Shown: piece by piece, positions 47,571 to 58,506 of the stretch | Layout of the letters: each line of letters starts with the position of its first letter | How positions within the stretch are numbered: position 1 is the stretch's first letter | Origin: Branchiostoma floridae | Lineage: Eukaryota > Chordata > Leptocardii > Amphioxiformes > Branchiostomatidae | Assembly (NCBI RefSeq): GCF_000003815.2 | Contig: NC_049990.1 | Span: forward strand, 3,382,438-3,442,437 | Reading direction: 5' to 3' | Length of the DNA: 60,000 nt | Made by a program: the position numbers and the translations under genes | Notes under the pieces: generated by a model | What the model saw: the letters and a program-made list of their open reading frames with translations, nothing else | What the model was told of the DNA's origin: nothing | Database searches by the model: none

Positions 47571-47600
<30 letters not shown>
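47398..47600 (+). repeat. CA-rich microsatellite
   Basis: Interrupted (CA)n with CG and TG steps (ACACGCAC). Long threonine/histidine frames here are artefacts. Confidence 0.92.
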
Positions 47601-47601
<1 letters not shown>

Positions 47602-49108
47602 GAGAGTTTCAAACGCGCCGAAGAGAACTGTACCTCACTGACACTATATTTATAAGTCAGATATGTACATTTGTGACACTTACTTACTTACTTCTACAGA
47701 CACGTACCTGTCCATATGTGTGGCAGGTGTGTACATACAGGTGTGTAACAGGTGTGTGATCTCAGGATGCTAACTGTTAACCTTAACTTTCAATAAAAGA
47801 CAAGTTCTTACTAATAGATATATTTATATCATTGCCATTTATTGGAGTCATCAGCGAAAGATACCGACTTGATAAGTATCCATAGGGTGGGCGGGTTGGA
47901 ACACAAGTGTGCTTTTGTGTATATTGAGAACAACACCAACACTGGCTTATTTTTTGTGTGTAGCACATCTGAACAGTTTTGGGCATACTTGAAAACCTAC
48001 GTATACCCTGAACTAAGCATTTCTTTCAAAGGTTAAAATAAGAAAGGAGGCAGGCAACGTAAGAAAGATACATGCATGTACTTGAAAAGACTCAAAGGCG
48101 GTTCACATGAAGCCAATCACGTGTACACAGAAAGACGGACAAGCTGACATTTTGACATACCCCACCCTAACCTCGGTTACCTGTCTCAGATAGACTTTAT
48201 TTGCAAATGTCAGACACATAATTAAGGGACGGATCATTGTTGATATGATCGACATGGTTTCGGAGGTTGGGTTGCATGCACCAGTTTGAAAAAGACTCAG
48301 TCTGCATATGTTTTGCTTGTTTACTTAGGCGAGCCCTTTATATAATAAAACCCAGGGTATTGACCCTGTCAGACCCCTTAAGGCCTGTCACGTATGCCCT
48401 GTCTGTAATGCAAGACTAGTTAGATCACTTGCATGTTGTTAGACGCTGTCTCACAGGCTTTTAACACGTAACCATGCACGTCTGTTGGGGGTTTTGTGGA
48501 TCAGGGAATGTCACAAGTCACACTGTCTGCGGTTTTAACTGCTGTCAACACGTACGGACTTCTGCCTTGACACCTGTTAACAAGGACCTTTCTCACACCT
48601 TAAGGTTTCTTGGGCCACTCTTAAGAAGATTTTCAGTACACGTGTGCATAGTAAACTCTCCTTGGTGTGCTATCATTTTAAGTATTTGTTCCCTGTGTGA
48701 TAGAAGAGTGTATTAAGGTGTCTAAGGGTGCGCTAGTGCCCGTACGTTATACTTTGGCGCCCCTAAAGTTAGGCCCCTTCTTATTTTCGGTCTTCCACGA
48801 AAAAATCGTCACGTGACAACTGAGAAGGCCCGGTGAGGGGTGGGGAGGGGGGTCATGTCAATCATGTCGTCGATGTGTACTGAGGTAAAAAGGTCAGGAA
48901 TGATTGACAGGTGAAAGGGGCGACACTTTGGTACCTGTTGTTTGCATGTACTAGTAGTTGCGCGGGAAAAGTGCAGTCGTCTGTCGGGGACCGAAACCAT
49001 TGTCAACAAGATGTTTTTTTTTTATAAAGGTGGCAGGGCGGCTCGCCTGAGAGAAACATCGTCCGCGGAAAAAGAGAGAACAAGAGTTTCGGCAACGTTC
49101 GCGCCAAC

Positions 49109-51151
49109 ATGGAGCAAAGTTTCGCGATCCTCTGCTCGACTCCGCGTCCCGCCCACCGCGAGGGATTCCCTGAGAAGCCGCAGCAATGCGGGGACACCCC
49201 CTCTAAGGGGATTCCCGGGCGGTGTAGGCGAGCCGCGGGGGCGGGAGTGTTGTTGTCTCCGCACGTGTGTTGTGTTGTGGTGGTCTCGCTGCTCGCGGTG
49301 GGGCTCTGTGCGCTGTACCTGCGCTGCGCGCTGCTGGAACAGACGGTCAGGGACAGTCAGGACAGGATCGAACATCTCAACGGGCTGGTGCAGTCGCTTG
49401 TAGCGCTGCATCAAATGGAAGGAAACTTCAGACCTGGCATGACAACGCCGTCACCAGGAAAACAGGATGCATATTTGCGTCAGGTAAGCACAGGTCGTCC
49501 ATTTATAAATGGATAGTGTTATATACGGGACAAGAGTGGCAATGGATATATATCATATATACTTACAGTGTGTGTATGTGTGGCAAGTACTAGTCTTTGC
49601 AAGTCGCGCTGTGCTCGTATTCTTTGTTTTCAAGTATACTTCTTATTTGGCAAGACACAGTCACCAAGAAATTACGACACATCTTTGCGCCAGGTAAATG
49701 TGGAAATGCATAGAAATAGCGTGTAGTGCACGCAAGCGATGATATAGATTAGTCTACACCAGGCTTTCCTGATGGGTTGTGGACAGTAGGATTCGACAAT
49801 AAGGGGAATATAATTGGTCAGAAGAGTTAGTCCACGGGAAGTTAAACATTTCCCCTCCAGTCGAACCTTCTGGTGGCCAAATTTCCATGGCAAATTTTGT
49901 CCCTATACATGGCTATAGCCAGTATAGTTATTTGGGCCAATACAATAGGTACACAGACTTAGACTTGGTGTATACACTTGGACAATGTTTGTGATATCTC
50001 TCTGAGTCTTTGTAAGTCAACGCTGTGCTCGTAGGTATGGACGTATGTAACTGAATAGCCGGTCTTTTGTTTTCTGGATACGGAGATCTTCTGTGACATT
50101 TTCCTGGGGGCAGTTGACATTCGCAACGACCCGTCTGAATAAGCGTATACAAGTAGTTAGCACATACCGCGCTTTATATAGCGCTTTGTGAAACATGTGG
50201 CCTTTTGAGTCTCGCAATAAGACAGGTATCTCACTGCACTTGGGGCACCGGTGCGGCACTGTGGGGTTCGTAGATGACTCGACGAATTTCAGCGATAAAG
50301 AACGAATTTTCTAACGCTCTGTGAATTTTGTTGTCTTCTAAGTCATCGTTTTATGCATTACGCAATATCTTAATTATAAAAAAATCGGCGAAAATAACAC
50401 AACAGTGCCGCAATGGACGAACCCTCAGTAGTGCCGCACCGGTGCCGCAAGTGCAGTGAGCTACCTTCTACGGTGTCGCCTGGCCCGGTTTCGGTCAGTC
50501 GAACCAAGGCTGAACAGAACGGCACTTGCGCCTTTTCTAACATTACGTTGATTGGAGCACATTACTGTTGTTCTTGCAGAAAGCAGAGCCAAAAGCTCCT
50601 GATGTCTATGAAGAAAAACCTACATCGGTGAGACATAGAAGACAAGTCTTCGCAGGTACGTGGAAAAAGTTTGGAAGGCTTGAAATTCTGTTTTGAAAAC
50701 TTATTTGTCCTTATTTTTATTTTTCAATTTTGATTGTAGTACTTGATATGATCACTATGTCCTGAAAATAATTTCATCCTACTGCAGCAACGAGAAACAG
50801 AAAATCTAGTCCTCAAAGGTTCCCAGGCATGCATTGTACCCCATCATAACAAAATCTAGATAGACCATGGTCAATGTTACAGTTCGTGGTTAAAGTTGTT
50901 TTTCTTTTATTTCTCTACTAGCCCCGCCTCCCGACCCTCGTGTGACGCAGAAGCGGAAAACAAGACGAGGTAAACCTAACACAAACACGCGAGGCTTTCT
51001 TTACACAATGTTGTGTAAACGGTTCTACTTCCGATATGGACATGATTTATCATATAGTTAACTTGTCGTAACGCTGTACCCACTGAATAGCACGGGTAAC
51101 ATACACTTTTTATGAGTTTATGGGAGGTTTGTTGACCAATATCCAATTTAG

Positions 51152-51213
<62 letters not shown>

Positions 51214-51230
51214 TTATATATATATATCAC

Positions 51231-51261
<31 letters not shown>

Positions 51262-51287
51262 TTATATACATACATATAACTATATAT

Positions 51288-51356
<69 letters not shown>

Positions 51357-54300
51357 AGTCTCTTTATACGTATGAGTACCACTGAAAAAATATATATATA
51401 TACCTAATGCGTTTTGATAAAGCGACTATTGCTAAACTCATACAATCACCATTACCAAGAAGCGAGAAGAAGAAGAACTTCTATGATACTTTTACATGTA
51501 TGTTGTTGTGACCTGTACTTAGCTCGGTTGGGAAAAAAATACAATTAACGTCTTAACCAACAACATAAAAACGTATCTTACGTTGGCCCCACCCTTGTTT
51601 TAAGCAAGTCTTCCTTGTGGCGTAAATGTCAAGACTTCGAGGGCCTACTTTGAAACCCTTTATGTTTGCTTTGAATCTCGTCGTTTCCCTTTTCACAACA
51701 AACATCTACAGGAGGATAGTCTCCTAAGCAGGCTCACGGGTTGGGCCTTTCTTCTAGCTTCATAAGTTCTGTTTTCATGATTGTGTGTGAGTCCTGAAGC
51801 CTTCTACTCTCCAAGTTGAGGGTTGGCTCCGGCTGTTTTTTACGTGTGTCAGGCGCTTTTTTTCGCGCTTTCTATTTTGTACTGTTTTCTTTCTTTCTTT
51901 CCACCGACCTAACATAAAGAAAACAGTACAAAATAGAGAGCCGGACAAAAACGTCTGATAATACGTAACGTCAAAGAAAAACAGCCAGAGCCGAACCTCT
52001 GCTTAGAGAGTAATTGTACCTAGCCTCCGTAGAAGGCTCTCTGTGGCCTTTTTTTGGCTCATAATACACTTTTGCTGGCCATTTCTTTCTGTACTGAGTT
52101 ATTAATTGCCATCCTGTTCGAAAGAAATGGCCAGCAAAAGTGCATTATGGGCCGAAAAAAGGCATCAGAGAGCCTTCTACGGAGGCTAAATTGTACCTGA
52201 CTTTTGATAGCCCATCACTCGTACAGACACTTTAAATCAGAGTATAATCAGAACTCGCATACAAGAAGAAAACAGCGCACAAGAAGCCAAAGAACCCCCA
52301 CCAGAAAGCCTGGATGGGAGGCTCCAGGAAGAAGTGTAGAAAAGATTCCACAGCCCCTGAGGCATGTCCCTGTTTGTTAAGGTGTTTACATACATTAAAG
52401 GCTCTGTTACAGCCGAGCTGAAATCCCACAACAACAAAAAATATATTACCGCACTACAGGTGGTACTGTAAATGCAGAAATGTTCGCGGTGGATTAATGT
52501 TCGCGGTTTTCGCGGCGACCGCTTACCCCGAAATAAAATCCACCGCGAACATTTTTCTATTAAGGTATTAGACATCAGTAGATGGTGTTATCGCGAAATT
52601 AAATCCACCGCGAAAAGTCATTTTTCCCGCTACCCCGAAATTAAATCCCAGCGAACTTAAATGCATTTACAGTATCTCACTGCATTTGTGGCACCGGTGC
52701 GGCACTGCGGGGTTCGTTCACTGCAGCACTGTTGTGTTATTTTCGCCGATTTTTTTATAATTTATATATTGCGTAATACGTAAAAGTATGACTTAGAAGA
52801 CAAGAAAATACACAAAACGTTAAAAAAAATGTTCTCTGAAATTCGTAGTGTTATCTTTGGAACCCCGCAGTGCCGTATCGGTGCCCCAAGTGCAGTGAGA
52901 TACCACCTTACCAGACACGTAACGTTAGTACCTTTCTGATATCTAACTTATGATTCATTACTAACAGCTCTACCCACGACATAAAAGTGCGATCGCACCA
53001 TACAAGACGCGCAGCTTTCTGTTACTAACCTGCCATATATTACTAACACTTCTATTATATCCACTCACCACTCTCATAGGGAAGGGAAAGAAGAAATGTC
53101 GAAAAGACCCCAAAGCTCCCGGCTGTAAGTCCCTGATTATCAAGTTCTTTACAGCAAATTTAAAGCTGCTATGCGATCGTTGATTACAAGGGAACCTGGA
53201 TGTAAAGTTATGCGCTTGCACCTCTACAGCATTCTGTTACGCGGAGGGGACCAAAGACGTCTCAAAACTGCTCTTGAGGAGTTTTGAGACGACTTTGGTC
53301 CCCTCTGCGTAGGAGAATGCTCTGCAGCGAAGTCGAGTTAGTCTCCAAGCAGACCCTACGGTGCCTAAAGATAGTATCAAAGCTGGCAAAGGAGTATAGC
53401 CGGCCAAAGGGAGATAGTCGGCCAAAGGGAGCTTTGCCAGCTTTGATACTATCTTTAGGCACCGTTGGGTCTGCTTGGAGACTTAGTCGCGAGACTGTTT
53501 GGGCGTTACACAAGTCAGAAATGCACTTGTGGGGTGATCGGTATTAACCTGTGTCTCCCTCGCAACCCCGTTCGCTTCTATCAGCTTTATCTAATATTTT
53601 CGCCAGACTCTCGTACATATATCTATATTGATGACCAAGAAAAATGTGTGGGTTATCAGCTTTGCAGCCATGTCTTACTGGGAGGCACATCATAATATTT
53701 TATATACATATATATCAATGTTACATTTAATACTCAATCACTTGTGCTGTAATTTTCATGCCACTTGAATCTTATTTTGATTCTCATCGTTTATACCCAT
53801 TCATCATATTTCACTGGAAAACGCCCTAAGAAAGAAAACTGATCCGTACATTTTTCTTGCTCTTTAAAGACATATGTACGAGAGCTTACAGCACATGCCA
53901 CAAAGTTTTGTTGATACCTACCATTGACATTGTTGTGGTAACTGAACACCGTTTTACACATACTTTACCGGGAACTCAGGTGTTTTTTTTCGCGGCAGGG
54001 GGTCAGGTGTAGACACAGGTGAATAGAGTGAAAGGGAAATGTTTATCCGTGTCAGGAGAACGAAAGCGAAAGTGGAACTACATCACGTCTGGTTTGGGCG
54101 ACAAAAACAGGAAACGTTCGTCTGAGCCTTGTCAAATGATAACACACAAATCGGAAAGGAGGCCCCCAAAAACAACCGGATAAAACTGGCCTATGTATGT
54201 GTCTGATCATATTTTGGCAATTCACAGAAGACGTGAATACCTGAAGACGGTCTTGAGTATGTCTGAGTTAAAAAAAAAGAATTCTTAACTACTTTTGTTG

Positions 54301-57300
54301 CCTGTTATCCTTTACATCAGAACTTCAAAACTCTGACTCTTTTTTTCTTCTTCATTTTTCTGGACTCAAAATCTGGCGACATGCAGTAAATAACGGACGC
54401 CATAGGGCGACGTCTTGTGGTACTGCACCGTCTAGTGCGATTTCTTCTCCTTAATAAGTTGACCTTGTCCTCGTCCCCATCAGGTGCACCTGGCCCCAAC
54501 CGCGTGTCCGGGCCCACCGTTCTCGTTCCCGGGTCCCATGGTCTCGTTCCCGGCCCGCAGGGTCCCCCCGGGTTGCCGGGTGTGTCGGGCTTGCGGGGCC
54601 CGCCCGGGCCCCCGGGGAAGTGCTCGTGCGGAGGCGGCGCTAGGGCTGGTATGATGGCAGGTACTTACCTTTGTTTTACCTGCGAATTTACCTGTATACT
54701 TAATTGTGAACTTACCTGTTATAATTCCACCAACCATCGTAAGGCTAACGTCATATTTCCATATAGGGGCCCGGTCGGGCAGTTTAGATTGAACGAAAAG
54801 TATGATATAAAACACAACAAAAACACAAAAACGTAACAACATGCCTTGTGCATATTTATTGGTATTAACTTGGAAATATGACCTAAGGCCACCACATTGA
54901 AAAAAATCGGTAACTTTCATTGTGGCGACCTATCCGTCGTAATCATGCGAGTTAATATCAACCGTTCTATGTCTCCTCCTCAGACAGCCCTCCCGGCGTG
55001 ACGTCACATCACCACCAGGACCACCATTTCCAGTCGGCTCACGTGGCCCTACATCACAGCGGGCACCCCTTCACAATGGACGACCTAGGTAATGTACAAT
55101 AAACAACAATAACAGGTGGTCTTCAACTCCTACTTACCTATCTGTAACACTAATGCTACGTTCTTTACGTCCGGATATCGCGGTGGTACCCCTCGTTGTG
55201 CTCACGATTAGCATATGGGGTCTATTTTTCGCCGGGTCCCGAGTTGATTTTAACTGCTAGTTTAAACAAAAAAACAATCTGGGGGCCCGGCCGTGTGCCA
55301 AAAGAGCCCGGTACCCGAGGGATGTCCCACGGGGCCACGCCTAGGGGTCACCGTCACGCCCGAAAGTGCAAAAACTACTTTATTTCAATCGTGACCATAG
55401 CATTAGTACCTAGGCTATAGTAACCTGCTGCTGGTATAGCTATCTTGTCTCTCTTTCAACCTCGTTGCTGCTCCTTGCTCTATCGTGGTTTGGGCTGGTT
55501 CTCTTCGGGGATGTAGGAGCTCTCCGTCGCACGGGCCACCGTTGGTCCTCGGTAGTAGTTTTACGAGGTTAGATAAATTTCATGTGTGGTTTTACGCGTC
55601 ATGATAATCTCATCATTCTGGTCTCTCACCAGTGTTCCGGTGGGCCGACAACTCTCCTCCCCTGACCCACAACGCGTTCTCGTTCCCAGAGGACAAGTAC
55701 ATCCACATCACCGTGTCAGGGACCTACTACGTCTACAGTCAGGTGAGAAGAGACATGAGGTTCTAACGGATGTAAAGTAACAATAGGCTTATGTTTGAGC
55801 TTGTTCACCAACATACACACACGTATACACTGCCTAAAATATAATCTCCATGACATTAAATACATGTAATACAATGTTGCGTTTTGGTGTAATAAACATT
55901 TTAAGGAATTAAGGTATTGATGCAGTAATATCTTTATCCGCTAGATGACGTACCACTACCAGCCAGGCAGCCGGAACGATTCCCATAACCCGCGGGTTGG
56001 ACACCGCACAGTGCGGGTCCCGTGTTACCAAGACAATAACTGTGATGCAAAGGCAACTCTTATGGAGAGCGTGCACACTGTCAAGTGAGACTTCTTTTAT
56101 TTCATATATTCGGTTTATTTGTACCTCCACGAAATAACAGAATAGTTTTTGTAATGTCTGTGTGTGTATGTGTGTGTATGTGTGTGTGTATGTATGTATG
56201 TGTGTGTATGTGTGTGTGTGTGTGTGTGTATGTGTGTGTGTGTGTGCGTGTGTGTGTGTGTGTGTGTTTGAGTATGTGTGTGTGTGTGTGTGTGTGTGTG
56301 GTATGTGTTTGTGTGTTTGAGTGTGTGCGTGTGTGTGTTTGTGTTTGTTGTGTGTGTTTGTGTGAGTGAGTTGTGTGTGTGTTTGAGAGAGAGAGAGAGA
56401 GTGTGTGTGTGTGTGTGTGGTATGTGTTTGTGTGTTTGAGTGTGTGCGTGTGTGTGTTTGTGTTTGTTGTGTGTGTTTGTGTGAGTGAGATGTGTGTGTG
56501 TTTGAGAGAGAGAGAGTGTGTGTGTGAGTGTGTGTCTGTGGGTATCAGGCTTTCTATTTTGTGCTGTTTTCTTTATGTCGTCCAGAAGACATAGAGACAA
56601 CAGCACAAATTACTAAGGCCAATAGAAACGACTAAAACACGTCTAAAACAGCCGGAGCCGAACCTCTTCTTGGAAAGTAATTATACTAATCCTGTTGCCG
56701 ACACATTTCAGATCGCATTCTGTGAATCTTGATAAATGAATAAAATTTTCTGTTCTCAGAGTCGAGTTGGACTCTCACGGAACCCCCATCAGTGACCAGG
56801 AGAGCCGGTACCACGGAGGTGTGTTCGAACTGTGGGCACACGACAGGATACAGGTGAGGGTACAACTCTCTTGTACGAGAACCAATTATATAGAAAATGC
56901 ATTCGATCTTTTAACGTATTAGTAATACCCCTGTTATGCACGATCTTTGGGCGTATCGATAGAAGGTCGGCCATATTTAAGATCAACAGAGGGTTGCGAG
57001 TATTTTTCACCTGAAAACCGTCCCTGTCACATATAAGCCGTACTTTGTACCTTGTACAATTGTTGTGCAATAAAGTTATTATTATAAGCGAGGCTCGGGC
57101 GACTGCCGCAGACTCGTCGTCCGGTTGATTATGTGACAGGGGTATAGCTGTACATACATGCAGATATAAAGGATCAGATTATTGCATTACTGAAATATAC
57201 GTTTGTTTGTTTGTTTGCTTGTTTGTTTGTTTATATAATGTAAGATTAATGTGTGAACAAAAAATTTATTATTAGAATATCGACATAAACACATGCATGA

Positions 57301-57978
57301 AAACGCATGACCAGAATAAGCCAAGATGTTGGACTCGGAGCCTAGGGGTCCCGAGTTCGATACCCGCCGTGCCTCCGACGCTGTGCCCTTGGGAAAGGCA
57401 GTTTACACGACTTTCCTCACTCCACCTAGGTGTAAAAATAGGTATCTACCTGACTTCGGTTGGGGAGGTAAATACTACCGTTACCTCCTGTCTGCACTAT
57501 GTATGTGTCACTGTTTTTTTTTTTTTTTTTTTTTAAACAACAACAACAATGGTACATTTGTCAACCACTAAGACTAGTGTTTGTACAGTCGAGTACTATT
57601 GCACATGGAGGGATAACATATACTGATGTGTCTGGACGAATAACATGTGTAACTTAACATGCAGTACATGGGCAGTGAAACAGTCAGGAAAGACAAAAAC
57701 ATGTAGTACATTTGTCAAAATATATGTGTCACTGTTACAAGATGTTACTAACTTGAGTGCAGTGTCACATTGTCCCGTCTTTCCAAAAAGCAAAATATAA
57801 AAAGATTTTACGAAGCCTAAACTGAAGCATAACAATAACGTGAGTCATATTTTTCCCCTCGCAGGTGGAACCCATCACCCCTCACCATGAGTACTCAACT
57901 CTGATGCCACAGTCGTTCTTCGGGGCGATGTTTCTGGCACCGGCTCCACCGGGGGATGACGGAGAAGAACCACAGTAG
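49109..57978 (+). CDS. TNF gene E: collagen-containing TNF ligand with divergent THD
   Basis: Ten exons: 49109-49483, 50580-50655, 50922-50969, 53080-53124, 54484-54660 (or to 54648), 54984-55088, 55633-55742, 55945-56084, 56760-56853 and 57865-57978, giving 427 or 423 residues with consistent phases (0, 1, 1, 1, 1, 1, 0, 2, 0). The membrane helix is at about 48-72, followed by a heptad-like stalk (about 74-102). Furin-like RHRR is at about 143-146. Exon 5 is an interrupted collagen segment with eight clean Gly-X-Y triplets, ending GKCSCGGG. The THD begins [11 protein letters not shown] after a histidine-rich linker and reaches TYYVYSQ. Its second half uses three exons, not one, with [19 protein letters not shown] and SFFGAMFL. 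This differs from genes A-D and is nearer to conventional TNF ligands. AATAAA lies at 58853-58858 and 59182-59187. Confidence 0.87.
49661..49693 (+). other. Possible 33-base cassette exon, copy of the end of TNF E exon 1
   Basis: TCACCAAGAAATTACGAC...TTGCGCCAG|GTAAAT resembles the end of exon 1 (TCACCAGGAAAACAGGAT...TTGCGTCAG|GTAAGC) 210 bases upstream. With the CAG at 49658-49660 as acceptor it is a phase 0/0 exon ending in SLRQ, versus YLRQ in exon 1. It could be spliced in or be a dead copy. Confidence 0.4.
50225..50465. mobile_element. MITE, GGTATCTCACTGCACTT family, copy 1
   Basis: The terminal inverted repeats are about 35 bases and contain CTCACTGCACTTGG and CACCGGTGCGGCACT. The right end carries GTGCAGTGAG. 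Copy 2 lies at 52672-52904 in the opposite orientation. Both are in gene E introns. Confidence 0.85.
51152..51355 (+). repeat. AT/AG microsatellite in TNF gene E intron 3
   Basis: Blocks of (TA)n and (GA)n alternate, then a long (TA)n run. Confidence 0.95.
51805..52012. mobile_element. Foldback element, TACTCTCC...GAGAGTA family
   Basis: Arms share TTGGCTCCGGCTGTTTTT and CAAAATAGA with their reverse complements. Same family as 27667-27879, but more diverged. Confidence 0.8.
52021..52188. mobile_element. Foldback element, TAGCCTCCGTAGAAGG family
   Basis: Bases from TAGCCTCCGTAGAAGGCTCT return as the reverse complement at 52168-52188. The inner arms share ATGGCCAGCAAAAGT. Starts eight bases after the preceding foldback. 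Confidence 0.85.
52252..52361 (+). pseudogene. Decayed duplicate of the TNF gene E exon 4 region
   Basis: Bases about 52325-52400 align with exon 4 and its downstream intron (53085-53165): [12 protein letters not shown] against [13 protein letters not shown], then GTCCCTG and a TTTACA segment. The frame is open from a possible CAG acceptor at 52251 and is lysine-rich, entering in the phase needed by exon 3. At the donor GTAAGT has become GCATGT, one base out of register, so normal inclusion would break the frame. Probably a pseudo-exon. Confidence 0.6.
52464..52674. mobile_element. MITE, TACTGTAAATGCA family, copy 1
   Basis: Starts TACTGTAAATGCA and ends TGCATTTACAGTA. The inner arms hold GTTCGCGGTGG and CCACCGCGAA in opposed copies. 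It abuts the next MITE at 52672. Confidence 0.9.
52672..52904. mobile_element. MITE, GGTATCTCACTGCA family, copy 2
   Basis: Related to 50225-50465 but in opposite orientation (the GCGTAAT and GCCGATTTTTTTATAA core is inverted). Ends CAAGTGCAGTGAGATACC. Confidence 0.85.
53229..53321. repeat. Hairpin with about 40-base arms
   Basis: GGGGACCAAAGACGTCTCAAAACT at 53243-53266 returns as reverse complement at about 53280-53303, with outer arms GCATTCT...GCGGAG and CTCTGCGT...GAATGC. Lies next to the foldback at 53341. Confidence 0.8.
53341..53482. mobile_element. Foldback element, TCTCCAAGCAGACC family
   Basis: GTCTCCAAGCAGACCC to GGGTCTGCTTGGAGAC, with arms containing AAAGATAGTATCAAAGCTGG. Same family as 31531-31689 and 58338-58506. 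Confidence 0.9.
54748..54884. mobile_element. Degraded MITE in intron 5 of TNF gene E
   Basis: The reverse complement matches the MITE at 24664-24852 over its middle (ATGCACAAGGCATG, GTTTTATATC) and at one end (CCCGACCGGGCCCC). Confidence 0.65.
56155..56540 (+). repeat. GT/GA microsatellite in intron 8 of TNF gene E
   Basis: (GT)n with (GA)n blocks. A segment of about 120 bases (GTGGTATGTGTTTGTGTG to GAGAGAGAG) is tandemly duplicated at about 56298 and 56418. Confidence 0.92.
56546..56679. mobile_element. Truncated foldback element
   Basis: The right half matches the 27667-27879 family (AACAGCCGGAGCCGAACCTC, CTTGGAAAGTA). The left end is replaced by the GT microsatellite. Confidence 0.65.
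57315..57536 (+). mobile_element. tRNA-derived SINE, plus orientation
   Basis: B-box-like GAGTTCGATACC at 57353-57364, then GACTTTCCTCACTCCACC and CTTCGGTTGGGGAGGTAAA, and a poly-T run (57514-57534) near the end. Matches the minus-strand copy near 15055-15265. Lies in intron 9 of gene E. Confidence 0.75.
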
Positions 57979-58039
57979 TAAACTAACGTGAAGCGTTGCC
58001 TGGATCTCCCCATGCAGACCCTCTTGGCAACGTCACTGA

Positions 58040-58252
58040 TACTGTAAATGCAGAAACTTTCGCGGTGGTTTTATATTCGGGGTTTTCGCAGTGACCACTA
58101 AACCACGATCGCGAACTTCGAATATCCATAATACAGTATGCGCCTACAGTCCAGTACTGTAAATAAGTTCGCGGTATGGCGCTACCGCGAATTCAAAACC
58201 ACCGCGGACAGCCCATTTTCCCGCTGCCGCGAAAGTAAATGCATTTACAGTA
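58040..58252. mobile_element. MITE, TACTGTAAATGCA family, copy 2
   Basis: Same ends as 52464-52674 and similar inner TTCGCGGT arms. Here it would be part of the gene E 3' UTR. Confidence 0.9.
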
Positions 58253-58337
58253 CCCCCTTTTCACAGGATAGAGAGAGGCCAAAAATCATCGGTCATTGAT
58301 ACCATCGAGTTATTTCATTGGAGACGCATCGACGTTA

Positions 58338-58506
58338 TCTCCATGCAGATTTACCAGTGGCATAAGATAGTATCAAAGCTGGTTAAGGAATACAGCCGGC
58401 CAAAGGGAGTCATCAGCCACTAGGAGCCAAACACACTCCCAGGCCGGTTTCACTCCTCTGGCAGCTTTTGATATTATCTTATGCTACTGTAGGATCTGCT
58501 TGGAGA
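58338..58506. mobile_element. Foldback element, TCTCCAxGCAGATC family
   Basis: TCTCCATGCAGAT to ATCTGCTTGGAGA, with GGCATAAGATAGTATCAAAG in the arm. Third copy of the 31531-31689 family. Confidence 0.88.

Larger units (their letters stand above)
43903..49108. other. 3' UTR of TNF gene D and spacer before TNF gene E
   Basis: The first part is the A/T-rich 3' region of gene D. Further on there are a GAGT microsatellite (about 45565-45602), two weak exon-like frames (46698-46886 and 47206-47326) and a CA microsatellite (47398-47600). Nothing else is supported. Confidence 0.4.

Noticed and set aside
49022-49414. Minus-strand frame opposite TNF gene E exon 1
   Set aside because: Shadow of the real coding strand; no domain seen.
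57340-57370. tRNA-like B box
   Set aside because: No full cloverleaf; flanking body matches a dispersed SINE, so it is not a tRNA gene.
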